NCBI GenBank assembly: GCA_964510065.1
Contig: CAZEAC010000036.1
Location: 1 to 42,129 of the forward strand
Direction: 5' to 3'
Length of the DNA: 42,129 bases
Source of the DNA: CAZEAC01 sp964510065
Lineage (GTDB): Bacteria > Bdellovibrionota_C > UBA2361 > CAIXSY01
Under the pieces are notes generated by a model. It did no database searches. It saw only the letters and a program-made list of their open reading frames with translations, and had not been told where the DNA came from. The position numbers and the translations under genes were made by a program. Each line of letters opens with the position of its first letter. Position 1 is the first letter of the stretch. Of the stretch, positions 25,503 to 34,039 are shown piece after piece.

Positions 25503-25840
25503 GTTTTTAGTGAGTTTGGAAAAGACTGTAAATTCATCAACCGAAGTCTGGCCGAAAAAATATGTGAAAGGAAAATTTGCTAGGCGATGCGGAGGGCAAG
25601 ATAAAAGGACTGGGCGACATGAGCTACTACCGTATTGATATCACAGCGAATAATCAGGGCGACATGCATGAGCAGTGGGCGACGTGAACCAGTAAGGCAT
25701 TGTGATGACAAGTAAAAATCAGGGCGACATAAAGATCAGTCAACGATTTGTTCGGGAGAATCTCAATATCCATAATGACTTAGCCTTTCGAGTACGATTT
25801 GAAAGTGTACGCGAATCTGGGGCAGAAATTTGCTCATGTT
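25503..25840. other. Intergenic region with clustered short direct repeats
   Basis: No gene is seen. The repeat AATCAGGGCGACAT occurs exactly at 25652-25665 and 25717-25730, with shorter relatives TGGGCGACAT at 25611-25620 and GTGGGCGACGTG at 25675-25686. Multiple GGGNGACAT-type repeats resemble the transposase-binding ends of some insertion sequences (IS21/IS481-like groups). This may be the remnant of such an end. Confidence 0.45.
25611..25730. repeat. Clustered GGGCGACAT direct repeats
   Basis: Four occurrences of GGGCGAC(A/G)T lie in direct orientation within 120 bases, two of them inside an identical 14-mer. The spacing is irregular (about 40, 20 and 45 bases), so this is not a CRISPR array. 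A multi-site protein-binding end of a lost insertion sequence is the favoured reading. Confidence 0.6.
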
Positions 25841-27397
25841 TCATGTCACAGAGGTTTCAATTTGATAGCCCAATGCTCTATAGCCCCGCGAGCGTCGTTT
25901 GAACATGCGCTGGAGAGTTGGCACTTGAGAATCTACATAATCGTACACTGTTACTCTGGCCTTACCGTCATGACTTCGGTGAAGCCTTCCAACGTATTGT
26001 TGCAGTGTTCCGGTCCACGAAATAGGCATAGCCAAGAACAGAATATCTAGCTTGGGATCATCAAAACCTTCACCAATATAACGGCCAGTAGCGATGATAA
26101 TTCTTGGTCCTTCGTTCGACGTAAGCTGAGCCATCGCCTGCTTTCTCTGCTTTTTCCCCATCCCACCTCTGAAGATAATTTTCGGGCAGCTACACGAGTT
26201 CAACAATCGGTCTAGCGCCTCTAGATGCGCAACTCTTTCCGTTAAAACAAGTGGACAACGCCCGGCGTTTGCAGCCTTCTCGACATCGGCGGCAATGATT
26301 TTATTGCGAGTCTCACTATCTGCGAGCGCCTGGTACAAATCATGTATTTGTGGTTGTTCAATATCTGATGGCATGGCAAATCCGGTTTCTCGAACTATCA
26401 CCGATCGGCTAAGCTGAGTAGTCGCCTCACTCTCAGCATCATCGTGGATAGCATTTACTAGCTGCCCACATTGCATGACTATTATTGGATGGTGACCATC
26501 CTTTCGTTTAGGTGTTGCCGTTAGCCCCAGCACGTACTTCGCTTTGCAAGCTCTAAGCACCTGCTCAAAACTAAAGGCCGAAACATGGTGACATTCATCG
26601 ACGATTATATGACCATATTCAGCCACGAGGTCGGTTACCTGGCCATGCTGGACAAGAGACTGAATCATCGCTACATCAATAATTCCAGTAGCTTTTTTCT
26701 TGCCTGCGCCAATTTGTCCAACACTCTTTTGGGGGAGATCTAAGAAACTCTGTAATCGTTCTTTCCATTGGTCAATTAGCTGATGACGATGGACTAAGAT
26801 CAATGTATTAATGCCACGGTTTGCGATCATTGCTGCCGCTAAAACCGTCTTTCCGAAAGCCGTAGGAGCCGACAATAAAGCTATGTCGCGTTCTAGAAGC
26901 GCGGCAATAGTTTTTTCCTGCGAGACCCTAAGCTTTCCTACAAACCGGGTAGATATGCCTTTCCCTTCGAATCGGCGATCTTCAACATCCAATTTTACTT
27001 TGTAATGGCTGAGGAGGTCGACTACATCATTAAAACAACCTCTGGGGATGGCCAAAAATTTCCCTGTGTCTTCTGAGCAATCGATTACGCGAGGTTTATC
27101 GTAGACTGGCAAGCGCATTGCTTGATTTTTGAAAAATTCAGGATTCTGGAACGCAGCTAATAGTCGCAGCCGGTTAATCAAAGATGGGCTCAAGTCAGAC
27201 TTATCGATAAAAAGTAGGTTGGCTCGAACGATCTTAACGGTTTCAGGAAATGGGCCTTCAATAGGCTTTAGCTTACGCTTCTTGGAGGGTGGCAGAGTCC
27301 ATGGGTCCTCAGTTTCACCTTCATCATATGTTGGTGTTGCTACATTGATGACAGATCCCTCCTGACGTGCCGCAGCAACAATCCGTGTGCGCGGCAT
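25841..27397 (-). pseudogene. Truncated TOTE-type SF2 helicase (primase domain missing)
   Basis: The 518-residue fragment matches the C-terminal helicase half of large primase-helicase proteins that Pfam names TOTE conflict systems. Recognisable are DPWTLPPSKKRK, LAAFQNPEFFKNQAMRLP, LSAPTAFGKT (Walker A), VDECHH (Walker B), GLTATPKRKDGHH, and QYVGRLHRS (motif VI). Full-length members carry an N-terminal archaeo-eukaryotic primase domain and zinc cysteines; here homology stops near 27390, where an IS91-type transposase remnant begins on the other strand. The ATG at 27397 is only the first Met after the junction. The longer frame to 27631 is antisense to the transposase and is not used. The fragment may be silent or still an active helicase. 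Confidence 0.78.
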
Positions 27398-27683
27398 GGG
27401 GAAAGCTCTTCGCGAGTCAGCGGCGGAGAGTAATGACGACGCAATAGCAATCAATAGTTCGTATCTCCCTGACCCAAAGGCACGACCATCGCCGAAGTGG
27501 GCCGAATGTATGAAGCGTATCTTTGAAGTAGATCCGCTACAGTGTCCAAAGTGCGGCTCGCAGATGAAGATCAAGGCGTTCATAACCGATCCTTCGCAGG
27601 TTGAACGTATCTCTAAACATCTGGGTCTCAATCAGGCGCCGGCGCCACCGCCGCTTCCCTGTTTGGTGCCGCTGGCGGCATAA
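27387..27683 (+). mobile_element. IS91-family transposase C-terminal remnant
   Basis: About 98 residues remain open. The part from LPDPKARPSPKWAECMKRIF through VDPLQCPKCGSQMKIKAFI to SKHLGLN matches the C-terminal tail, with its CxxC motif, of IS91-type (Y2, rolling-circle) transposases. The catalytic tyrosines and the rest of the gene are absent. The 5' end overlaps the helicase by 11 bases on the opposite strand. The true junction lies somewhere in about 27380-27450. IS91-like elements can transpose one-ended, which would explain an adjacent truncation. Confidence 0.72.
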
Positions 27684-28007
27684 GTAACGAAGTGAACTCA
27701 TCAGCGCGTATCTACAAACGTCAAGGGGAGGGGGGTCTGGTGTGGCTGTTTTGTCGCGCTAATGGAGCTCGCTCGGTTTGCCCAACCGGGCCTTTTCGTG
27801 CCTCTTGCGCTCGGCATTGACCCGCTTTCACTGCTTTTCACCACCACGAGCTGCATAATGCCAGCCCTGGCTGCTTCTTAGTTTAATCATTTTAAACTTT
27901 AACTTAAACTTTAACTCCTGACGCCTTCACGTAACTCCTCGCTTCCATTCATGATTGCACGATGCGAATTGCTTTACCTACCCTGTCAAAGGAAATTTTT
28001 TCTTCAC
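27684..28007. other. Non-coding region beside the IS91 remnant
   Basis: No gene is seen in about 320 bases. The first part, up to about 27880, may be the terminal end of the IS91-like element. The second part contains a TTTAAACTTTAACTTAAACT-type AT-rich stretch near 27892-27917. Confidence 0.35.
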
Positions 28008-28303
28008 TTATAGCACCGTTTCGAGCAGGAGCGCGAGAGCGTGGCTGAAGACAGGTCTACTGTCTGCATTGGCGTTTAAAGTTCGAGACGGTGCGAATAC
28101 CTGAATAATTGGATCAAGTAGCACCTCGACGTCCGACAAATAAGAGTGAATTGTGCCTGGCCGCGGCTCTTTGAAAAGCGCCGTGGGCCGGGTTAAACCG
28201 ACTGTGAAAAAATTCCTGAATGTGCTTCTCGGTATTTAGGCAAAAAAGCGTCAAATACCTTGGCAATACTACGATGGAAGACCTCAATTTCCAATCTCCG
28301 CAT
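28008..28303 (-). pseudogene. Unknown ORF with one frameshift in a T6 run
   Basis: Reading from ATG 28303 gives 37 codons to a TAA at 28193-28195. The next frame continues openly from about 28215 to TAA at 28008. Both halves look protein-like (MRRLEIEVFHRSIAKVFDAF; then RPTALFKEPRPGTIHSYLSD). The frames join if the T run near 28207-28212 had seven rather than six Ts, giving about 98 residues. It follows the phosphopantetheinyl transferase gene by 40 bases on the same strand and may have been the last gene of that operon. No family is recognised. It could be a pseudogene, a sequencing error or chance. Confidence 0.4.
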
Positions 28304-28343
28304 GTGATCCAAGCTGAGGTTGAGACAATAAACTTTCAGCTTA

Positions 28344-28952
28344 TTAGTCAGGATACATTGTCATAAATGAACAGGCCACAAACCTGCCGTGATGGCTGAA
28401 GGAAACAAAATGCCTACTCGGAACTCTACATACCAAAAGACAGGGTATGCGCGGCTCAGCAAGGCAGATAGCAGAAAACGATATCTGCGTCGGGCTAATA
28501 TTAAGTTTTTCACCTATGCAGCGCGCGGCGAAGGAGCGAACAGCTGCAGAGGGATTATGCAGCAACAAATCTGGGTTATATTCAGATATCTCTGAAACCC
28601 AATGATATGCTGGCCGGCATTCCAATCGGCATGAAAGGCATTGAACCGCGACATACTGCCCACTACACATTTGGAAACACGGCAATCGAACCCCTTCGTA
28701 AACGACCACATTTTCTACTGCATCAAACTCGAATGTGCGCGGAGAAAAGTACGCGTTGGGCTTCCATCTCTTTACTGCTTTATATGCCGCTTCTTTGGCG
28801 GCCCAGGTCAGCCACAGATTCGCGCGCTTCTCACGCACGAACGCCTGCTCGTTCGCAGTAAAAACCCGCTCAATATAGCGAGGATGTAATACCGGCTCGG
28901 GGGCCAGAAGGTCAACGATATCGTTACCGATCGACGGTTGCTGATGCCACAC
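28344..28952 (-). CDS. 4'-phosphopantetheinyl transferase
   Basis: This enzyme moves phosphopantetheine from coenzyme A to the serine of a carrier protein. Seen in 202 residues: GNDIVDL (the Asp that binds magnesium) and WAAKEAAYKA, the two signatures of the superfamily. In size and arrangement it lies between AcpS and Sfp types. The GTG start at 28952 overlaps the plsC-like gene by 29 bases. As the last clear gene of the operon it probably serves the atypical carrier protein three genes upstream. Confidence 0.85.
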   Translation of the reverse strand: MWHQQPSIGNDIVDLLAPEPVLHPRYIERVFTANEQAFVREKRANLWLTWAAKEAAYKAVKRWKPNAYFSPRTFEFDAVENVVVYEGVRLPCFQMCSGQYVAVQCLSCRLECRPAYHWVSEISEYNPDLLLHNPSAAVRSFAARCIGEKLNISPTQISFSAICLAEPRIPCLLVCRVPSRHFVSFSHHGRFVACSFMTMYPD

Positions 28953-29754
28953 GATAATACCGATCCTCCATTTCCTTAAGCTTCGAAAGCACCTGAACGG
29001 AATAATCTCTCACTGCGCGCAAGCCAGTAAAATCGCTGCGCGGGCTTATTAGTTCAATAGCCACGTCGAACGTTTCTCCCTTCTTGGGAAAATCTGAGTA
29101 GTTCGCTTGAGTCGCGCCACGCTGATAGAGGCACAGGACACGACAACCCGGAAGGTTACGAATAAGCTTTCCAATCCCGTAGCCCGCACCTTCGATGTCT
29201 ACGCGGCCGCTGCGGCTGCGTGTGCCTTCTGGAAAGATTAAGCAAACGTCACCGCGACTCAAGAGGTAAGAGATCTTGGCAAGAACGGACTCAATATGCA
29301 CGGACGGGCCTTGCCGATCGATCGGTATGCATTTATTGAGATACGTTACCAGCTTCCAGATTGGCTTATGGCAATAGTTTTCTCTTGCAGGAATATTCCA
29401 GCTAAAAAGTCGATAGTTTACAAAATAACTCGGAATTGATTGTAGAGCCCAGAGGATTACAACTGAATCGACAAGGGTCAGATGATTGGCACAAATGATT
29501 AGGGGCGTCCTATCTTTCGTGAAATCTCGAAATTGATGCCTCAGACGAGCGTGGTCTCTGATTTTGAGCCCATATTTACCTCTAATTAGGTAAACCATTA
29601 TCGCTCCGAGCGGCAACAGAAATAAGCGGCCAAGAAGGCTTTGGAGCCGTAGCTTCCAAATAGTGCCGGCTCTTAGAGACACGAGCCCTGCCTTCGCGTG
29701 CTTGCCGCCTCGCGAGCTTTCAATTGCAAGTGCCTCACCAATCGCGGACGTCAT
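28924..29754 (-). CDS. 1-acyl-glycerol-3-phosphate acyltransferase (PlsC-like)
   Basis: The PlsC family adds an acyl chain to lysophosphatidic acid or similar acceptors at the membrane. The 276 residues show an N-terminal hydrophobic helix (SLLGRLFLLPLGAIMVYL), the NHLTLVD (NHx4D) active site and FPEGTRSRSG for phosphate binding. The ATG at 29754 overlaps the carrier-protein stop as ATGA. Its place right after the ACP suggests it places the products of this operon's synthase directly into phospholipid. Confidence 0.88.
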   Translation of the reverse strand: MTSAIGEALAIESSRGGKHAKAGLVSLRAGTIWKLRLQSLLGRLFLLPLGAIMVYLIRGKYGLKIRDHARLRHQFRDFTKDRTPLIICANHLTLVDSVVILWALQSIPSYFVNYRLFSWNIPARENYCHKPIWKLVTYLNKCIPIDRQGPSVHIESVLAKISYLLSRGDVCLIFPEGTRSRSGRVDIEGAGYGIGKLIRNLPGCRVLCLYQRGATQANYSDFPKKGETFDVAIELISPRSDFTGLRAVRDYSVQVLSKLKEMEDRYYRVASATVDR

Positions 29755-29996
29755 TGTTGCTTTGTGCAAATTAACTCTACCGCCGCTCCCACAGTCTCAA
29801 TCTTGTCGGCCTCCTGGTCAGCGATCTCAATATTGAACTGATCCTCAATTGCTAGAATAATGTCGACCAATCGTGATGAACTGACCTGTAGATCCTTTAG
29901 AAAGGTCGAACTTACGGAAACCCTAGATAACGCCGCCTTATCCTTGGCGAATGGCTCCACAATTTTGACGACCCGATCGAACACTTGGTTATCCAT
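29751..29996 (-). CDS. Acyl carrier protein with atypical DSL motif
   Basis: This 81-residue four-helix carrier has AIEDQFNIEI, typical of helix II. At the attachment site the usual LGADSLDTVEL is replaced by LQVSSSRLVDI. The presumed phosphopantetheine serine (Ser40) is kept, but the preceding Asp is Ser, and Leu-Asp is Ser-Arg. A good AAGGAG ribosome site precedes the ATG. The substitutions suggest a dedicated ACP matched to the operon's own transferase and synthase rather than the housekeeping ACP. Confidence 0.86.
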   Translation of the reverse strand: MDNQVFDRVVKIVEPFAKDKAALSRVSVSSTFLKDLQVSSSRLVDIILAIEDQFNIEIADQEADKIETVGAAVELICTKQQ

Positions 29997-30035
29997 AACA
30001 TCTCTCCTTATTAATTATTAAAAAAACTCACCAAC

Positions 30036-31316
30036 TTACTGCCATTTCTTAAAAATTAAACACCCGTTTACATCTCCAAACCCAAAACTTGCCTTAGCTA
30101 CAATCTGAATTTCTCTTTCCATGTATTCGTGAACAACGCTCTTTGCAAAAGGCTGAATTTCATGATGAAGATCGAGACAGTTCACTGATGGATGGATAAA
30201 CCCTTTATGTAATTGCAAGATAGCCGCCACCGACTCGATGCTGCCTGCCGCGCCTAGGCAGTGACCAATCATGGATTTTGTAGATTGGATTAACGGAAAG
30301 CTTGCGGGCCCGCGCCGCAGGGCCTGCGACCAGTTATATACCTCTAAAGGATCCGCCATCGTCCCAGTAAGATGACCATTAATAAGGTCAATCTGCGTCG
30401 CCTCAATCCCCGCGCGCCTCACCGCTATTTCTATGCAACGTTGAACAGCCTGGCAATTCGGTGCGGTCATGCTGCCGCCGCTGCGCTGACCGCCACAATT
30501 CATCTCCGCCGAAAGCAGCTCTGCATAAATTCGCGCTCCACGCTGCTCGGCGCTCGTGAGACTTTCCAACAGCAATACCCCCGCACCAGAGCCCGGTATA
30601 AATCCGGCCGCGCTTTCGCTCATTGGACGAGAAGCCTGATCTGGCTGATCATTGTAATTTGAGTTGAGCACGCGCATCGCGTCAAAGCCGCCCCACACGT
30701 AGGGCGAGGAAGACTCCGTGCCGCCGGCTAACATCCTTTCCGCCAAACCAAATTTAATACGGGTATAGCCGTCATGGATTGCCTCGCTGCCAGTGTTACA
30801 GGCGCTACTGTTCGTGGTAACCTGGTTTCCTAAGGCAAAAATTCCACTTAACTTGGCTGAAATTGAGCTGGCCATCGTTTGCTCAACCAACGTACTTCCC
30901 ATTCTCCGAACTCGCCCGGCATTAATTTGCGGTACGAGAGTGGTGCCAATCGTATCAATGCCACTAAGCCCGGAACCGAGCACACAGCCGCTCTCCCAAT
31001 CGGCCGGCTCGCTGTGAGGGTGCGGTAACTGTAATCCAGCGTCGCGCCAAGCGTCGATTGCCGCGATCGCTCCATATATCATCGCTTCGTTCATTGCCAA
31101 GAGATCGGTATCAGTAAAATATTCTTTCAATAGAGAATCGACCCCGCGTGGAATACCACCGACCTGGCATCGAAAATTTAATTCCTCAAGCTTTTCGATT
31201 TTGCAAATACCGCTCGTGCCAGTGCGCAGTGCCTTCTCAAATTCCTTCAAACCCACTCCGCTCGGGGTCACCACACCGAGCCCGCTCACGACCACTCTTC
31301 TTTCCTGTATACTCAT
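30036..31316 (-). CDS. 3-oxoacyl-ACP synthase (FabF/KAS II-like)
   Basis: The enzyme condenses malonyl-ACP with a growing acyl chain. All three catalytic residues are present: Cys173 in SSACNTGSE, His315 in NGHLTGTMAD (a variant of NAHGTST) and His352 in STKSMIGHCLGAAG. The length is 426 residues. The start overlaps the FabZ-like stop as ATGA. As the only elongating synthase in the operon it may also set chain length. No FabH is present. Confidence 0.92.
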   Translation of the reverse strand: MSIQERRVVVSGLGVVTPSGVGLKEFEKALRTGTSGICKIEKLEELNFRCQVGGIPRGVDSLLKEYFTDTDLLAMNEAMIYGAIAAIDAWRDAGLQLPHPHSEPADWESGCVLGSGLSGIDTIGTTLVPQINAGRVRRMGSTLVEQTMASSISAKLSGIFALGNQVTTNSSACNTGSEAIHDGYTRIKFGLAERMLAGGTESSSPYVWGGFDAMRVLNSNYNDQPDQASRPMSESAAGFIPGSGAGVLLLESLTSAEQRGARIYAELLSAEMNCGGQRSGGSMTAPNCQAVQRCIEIAVRRAGIEATQIDLINGHLTGTMADPLEVYNWSQALRRGPASFPLIQSTKSMIGHCLGAAGSIESVAAILQLHKGFIHPSVNCLDLHHEIQPFAKSVVHEYMEREIQIVAKASFGFGDVNGCLIFKKWQ

Positions 31317-31777
31317 TCCAGCGCTACCCCCATGCCTGATACAAAGCCGCTTGCGACAACCGTCCCGTCATCTAGTCGCATCTCTACTTGCGAGCGTAGT
31401 TTATTTCTTCTCCAGTAAATGCGCTCGGCCACAACCGTAACTCGACTTCCCGGAGCGACCACTTGGAAAAACTCGATACTGCATTCACTAAATAAGGTTC
31501 GTAACTGCGACGTCGATTTCTGCCGCTGCAGCAGATAAATTCCGAGCGCAACAAGCCCCGCCTGTGCCATTGCCTCAACCAAGATCACACCCGGCGTCAC
31601 TGGATCTCCGGGAAAGTGACCGGCATAAAAATACTCATCTTCGCGAAATCGATACGACGAAACGATATTGCTTTCAGAGAGTTCGAGAATCTCGTCGATA
31701 AAACGAAACGGTCGCTGCTGTGGCAGCATTTCAAGTATCTGTCGTCTCTCGGCCTCGCTGGCCTGACTATCCACCAT
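31313..31777 (-). CDS. 3-hydroxyacyl-ACP dehydratase (FabZ-like)
   Basis: This hot-dog-fold dehydratase has the catalytic His54 in YAGHFPGDPVTPGV and Glu68 in LVEAMAQAG, fourteen residues apart as in FabZ. The start at 31777 gives 154 residues; an ATG at 31789 would add four and increase the overlap with fabG. With FabA two genes upstream, the operon has two dehydratases. Confidence 0.88.
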   Translation of the reverse strand: MVDSQASEAERRQILEMLPQQRPFRFIDEILELSESNIVSSYRFREDEYFYAGHFPGDPVTPGVILVEAMAQAGLVALGIYLLQRQKSTSQLRTLFSECSIEFFQVVAPGSRVTVVAERIYWRRNKLRSQVEMRLDDGTVVASGFVSGMGVALE

Positions 31778-32492
31778 ACATTCCGCCATTGATATGAAAG
31801 ACCGCGCCTGTACAGTATGAGCCGCGAGTTACTAGAAATGCCACAAGCTCCGCCACTTCCGAAGGCTCCCCCATGCGTTTCAGTGGAACTCGCGCAAGAA
31901 TTTGGGACTTAAGTTCCTGAGGCAAAGAATTCGTCATCGAGGTGTCGATGAAACCCGGCGCGATTGAATTCACCAGTATGCCGTATTCAGCCAATTCAAT
32001 CGCGGCAGTCTTGGTAAGATTATCGATAGCTGCCTTACTCATTCCATAAATCGACTGGGTAGCATTACCGATGTGCGCAATGACACTCGAAATATTGATA
32101 ATTCGGCCATTTTTTTTTCGTATCATGAAACGTACCAGCCGTTTCGTGAGATACCAAACTGCCCTTACGTTTGTGTTCATTGTGGTCTCGAAACTTTCAA
32201 GCGTCGCAGAAAATATCGGGCTATCGCTCACCACCGCCGCATTATTTACTAACACGCCAAGATTTCCGCCACGCTTCTTAATTTCCTCGTAAACGGTATC
32301 GACACCAGCGATTGAAGACAGGTCTGCCTGAACCACAAAGGCGCCTGGCAATTTTTCCGCGAGCGCACTAGCGGCAGCTCCGCTGCTATTGCAGTGAACA
32401 GCTACCTGGAATCCTTCGCGCGCGAGAGCAGCACAACAGGCCGCTCCAATGCCAGTACCTCCACCCGTAACTAATGCTATGGCTTGCTCCAT
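31767..32492 (-). CDS. 3-oxoacyl-ACP reductase (FabG-like SDR)
   Basis: This short-chain dehydrogenase reduces 3-oxoacyl-ACP with NADPH. Seen: TGGGTGIGAACC (nucleotide loop), VNNAAV, NISSVIAHIG, YGMSKAAID (YxxxK) and VNSIAPGFIDTSM. The ATG at 32492 is chosen; a longer frame from 32528 begins with TTG inside the fabA-like gene. The length is 241 residues. Confidence 0.92.
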   Translation of the reverse strand: MEQAIALVTGGGTGIGAACCAALAREGFQVAVHCNSSGAAASALAEKLPGAFVVQADLSSIAGVDTVYEEIKKRGGNLGVLVNNAAVVSDSPIFSATLESFETTMNTNVRAVWYLTKRLVRFMIRKKNGRIINISSVIAHIGNATQSIYGMSKAAIDNLTKTAAIELAEYGILVNSIAPGFIDTSMTNSLPQELKSQILARVPLKRMGEPSEVAELVAFLVTRGSYCTGAVFHINGGMYGG

Positions 32493-32505
32493 ATTCTTTG
32501 TTCTC

Positions 32506-33093
32506 TTACTGCTCCATGATCCCGCCAACCGAGCGCGCCGATCGGCGAGGGTAGTCAGCGTATGCTATATCTCGGAAGCCTCCCACCTTGGCGTCAACGA
32601 CCGTGTATATATGTTGATCATCCACGTACACACGCCCCGTTCCAACAGCTAACGCCACGCCCTTTTCCGCCAAGACGGTGTAACGACGAATATCGACTTC
32701 ATATCGAACAAGCTTATTGTATGGACGAATCTGCCCCACAAATTCAACTTCCTTGCAGCCAAGTGCTCGCCCCGTGTGGGCCGGGCCGCACATTCCGAGA
32801 TAGAGTCCAATCAACTGCCATATAGCATCAACGCCAAGACAGCCTGGCTGCACCGGGTCACCTAAAAAATGACAGGAGAAAAACCAGTCATCGAGCTTCA
32901 CGTCACGCTCGGCGATAATTTTACCAGTGCTGCCGTTCCGTTTCACCGCGGTGACTCTGTCCAGCATCAGCATGGGAGGAGCTGGTAAGCGGATATAGTC
33001 CCGCGGCGGATCTTCGACTAGATTTCCATAGGCGTGCGCAAGAATCTCTTCCTTGCTCAAATATTCTCGCTGTATAAATTCACTTAGTTTCAC
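32506..33093 (-). CDS. 3-hydroxydecanoyl-ACP dehydratase/isomerase (FabA-like)
   Basis: FabA dehydrates 3-hydroxyacyl-ACP and can isomerise the trans-2 bond to cis-3, giving unsaturated fatty acids. Strong match: LPAPPMLMLDRV, WFFSCHFLGDPVQPGCLGVDA with His75 and Asp89, and WQLIGLYLG. Asp, rather than the Glu of FabZ, at the second catalytic position marks FabA. The GTG start at 33093 is set by GAGGAG five bases upstream. The length is 195 residues, slightly longer than E. coli FabA because of an N-terminal extension. The isomerase activity is inferred, since FabA-like proteins differ in this. Confidence 0.9.
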   Translation of the reverse strand: MKLSEFIQREYLSKEEILAHAYGNLVEDPPRDYIRLPAPPMLMLDRVTAVKRNGSTGKIIAERDVKLDDWFFSCHFLGDPVQPGCLGVDAIWQLIGLYLGMCGPAHTGRALGCKEVEFVGQIRPYNKLVRYEVDIRRYTVLAEKGVALAVGTGRVYVDDQHIYTVVDAKVGGFRDIAYADYPRRSARSVGGIMEQ

Positions 33094-33098
33094 GAGTG

Positions 33099-33104
33099 CT
33101 CCTC
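33099..33104 (-). promoter_or_regulatory. Ribosome binding site fixing the FabA-like GTG start
   Basis: GAGGAG on the minus strand lies five bases before GTG 33093. It is the strongest Shine-Dalgarno sequence near this gene and rules out the longer frame to 33150. Confidence 0.75.
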
Positions 33105-34039
33105 TATCCTGAAATTTTCTCGCCGCCATCGACCCGAATGAGACTGCCATTTATCCAAGCCGCTTCATCTGAAGCCAGCAGCGCAATGACACCTGCGACA
33201 TCATCAACATTGGTCAGCCGTCCGAGTGGATTACGCTGAAGTGCGCGGGCTCGCAAATGCTCGTTGCCAGGTATCAATCGCAGCGCTGGTGTATCGGTAA
33301 TTCCGGCCTGTACAACATTAGAGCGAATACCGTGCGGACCAAACTCTTTTGCGATGGCACGGGAAATTGACTCGAGTGCAGCCTTGGCCACTCCGACCGC
33401 CGCGTACCCGAGCCATGAGGTTTCGTTTCCCTCACTTGTCAGGCCGATGACACGCGCGTCAGGTGTAAACAGGCCGCGTCGAAAAAGGTCCTGCGTCCAT
33501 GATACGAGACTTGTTCCCATGGCATGCACGGTTTCGAGTACGTCCTCTTCATCTAACAATAAATCCTGCTCATATGCCGGAGGGGATGCAAGAGAGGACA
33601 AACTCGACTGCCCCGCCAAGAAAAGCTCATCGACGGCTTCAGAGAGCGTGTTGCGCGCTACGTTGAGCCGTGTGGCTAACGCGGCAATTGCCTCATCATT
33701 ATCGGTTCGTTGCGATCTCACGAGCAGTTTAACGCTGCCATAAGCAATAGAATGCAAGAGCATTCGAACTTTCCCTGTGCCTATTTCCTTGCTCAAATCG
33801 TCGAGCACCGTACTGCGTCCTTCCGTGCTCAAAGCATCAAGATTATATGAAAGCATTCTTACGCCACTCGCCTTAACACTGTCGAACTCGGCTTGAATTC
33901 TCGCCATTGCGCCGCGGCGATCGCGGTGCACGATACAAATGTTCATGCCGGCCCTACTTAGGTGCCTCGCGGTCGCAAGTCCGAATCCGCTGGAGCCACC
34001 CAAAATAACGGCCCAGTAATCACGTCCGGCAAAATTCAT
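33104..34039 (-). CDS. Enoyl-ACP reductase, FabL-like SDR with insertion
   Basis: This 311-residue SDR has a classical glycine loop GGSSGFG (14-20) and LLHSIAYGS, close to the VHSIA motif of enoyl reductases. The active site is Tyr212-x6-Lys219 (YAAVGVAK), the spacing of FabI and FabL rather than the YxxxK of FabG. FabL enzymes combine just these traits. Compared with the usual 250-260 residues it has about 50 extra, mostly in an acidic region around 115-170 between HSIAYG and the catalytic Tyr. It completes the elongation cycle of the operon. The ATG at 34039 overlaps fabD by 20 bases. Confidence 0.78.
   Translation of the reverse strand: MNFAGRDYWAVILGGSSGFGLATARHLSRAGMNICIVHRDRRGAMARIQAEFDSVKASGVRMLSYNLDALSTEGRSTVLDDLSKEIGTGKVRMLLHSIAYGSVKLLVRSQRTDNDEAIAALATRLNVARNTLSEAVDELFLAGQSSLSSLASPPAYEQDLLLDEEDVLETVHAMGTSLVSWTQDLFRRGLFTPDARVIGLTSEGNETSWLGYAAVGVAKAALESISRAIAKEFGPHGIRSNVVQAGITDTPALRLIPGNEHLRARALQRNPLGRLTNVDDVAGVIALLASDEAAWINGSLIRVDGGEKISG

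Noticed and set aside
25611..25730. CRISPR array from the GGGCGACAT repeats
   Set aside because: The repeats are too short, spacing is irregular, and no cas gene is nearby.
27398..27631. N-terminal 78 residues of the helicase frame
   Set aside because: They are the antisense reading of the IS91-type transposase tail and show no helicase homology.
28014..28343. Island right border as a tRNA 3'-end repeat
   Set aside because: No copy of GGTTCGAAACCCTCC or its complement was found by eye in this stretch or further right.
33264..33743. A 159-codon plus-strand frame over the enoyl reductase
   Set aside because: Ser/Thr-rich shadow opposite a gene with intact SDR motifs.
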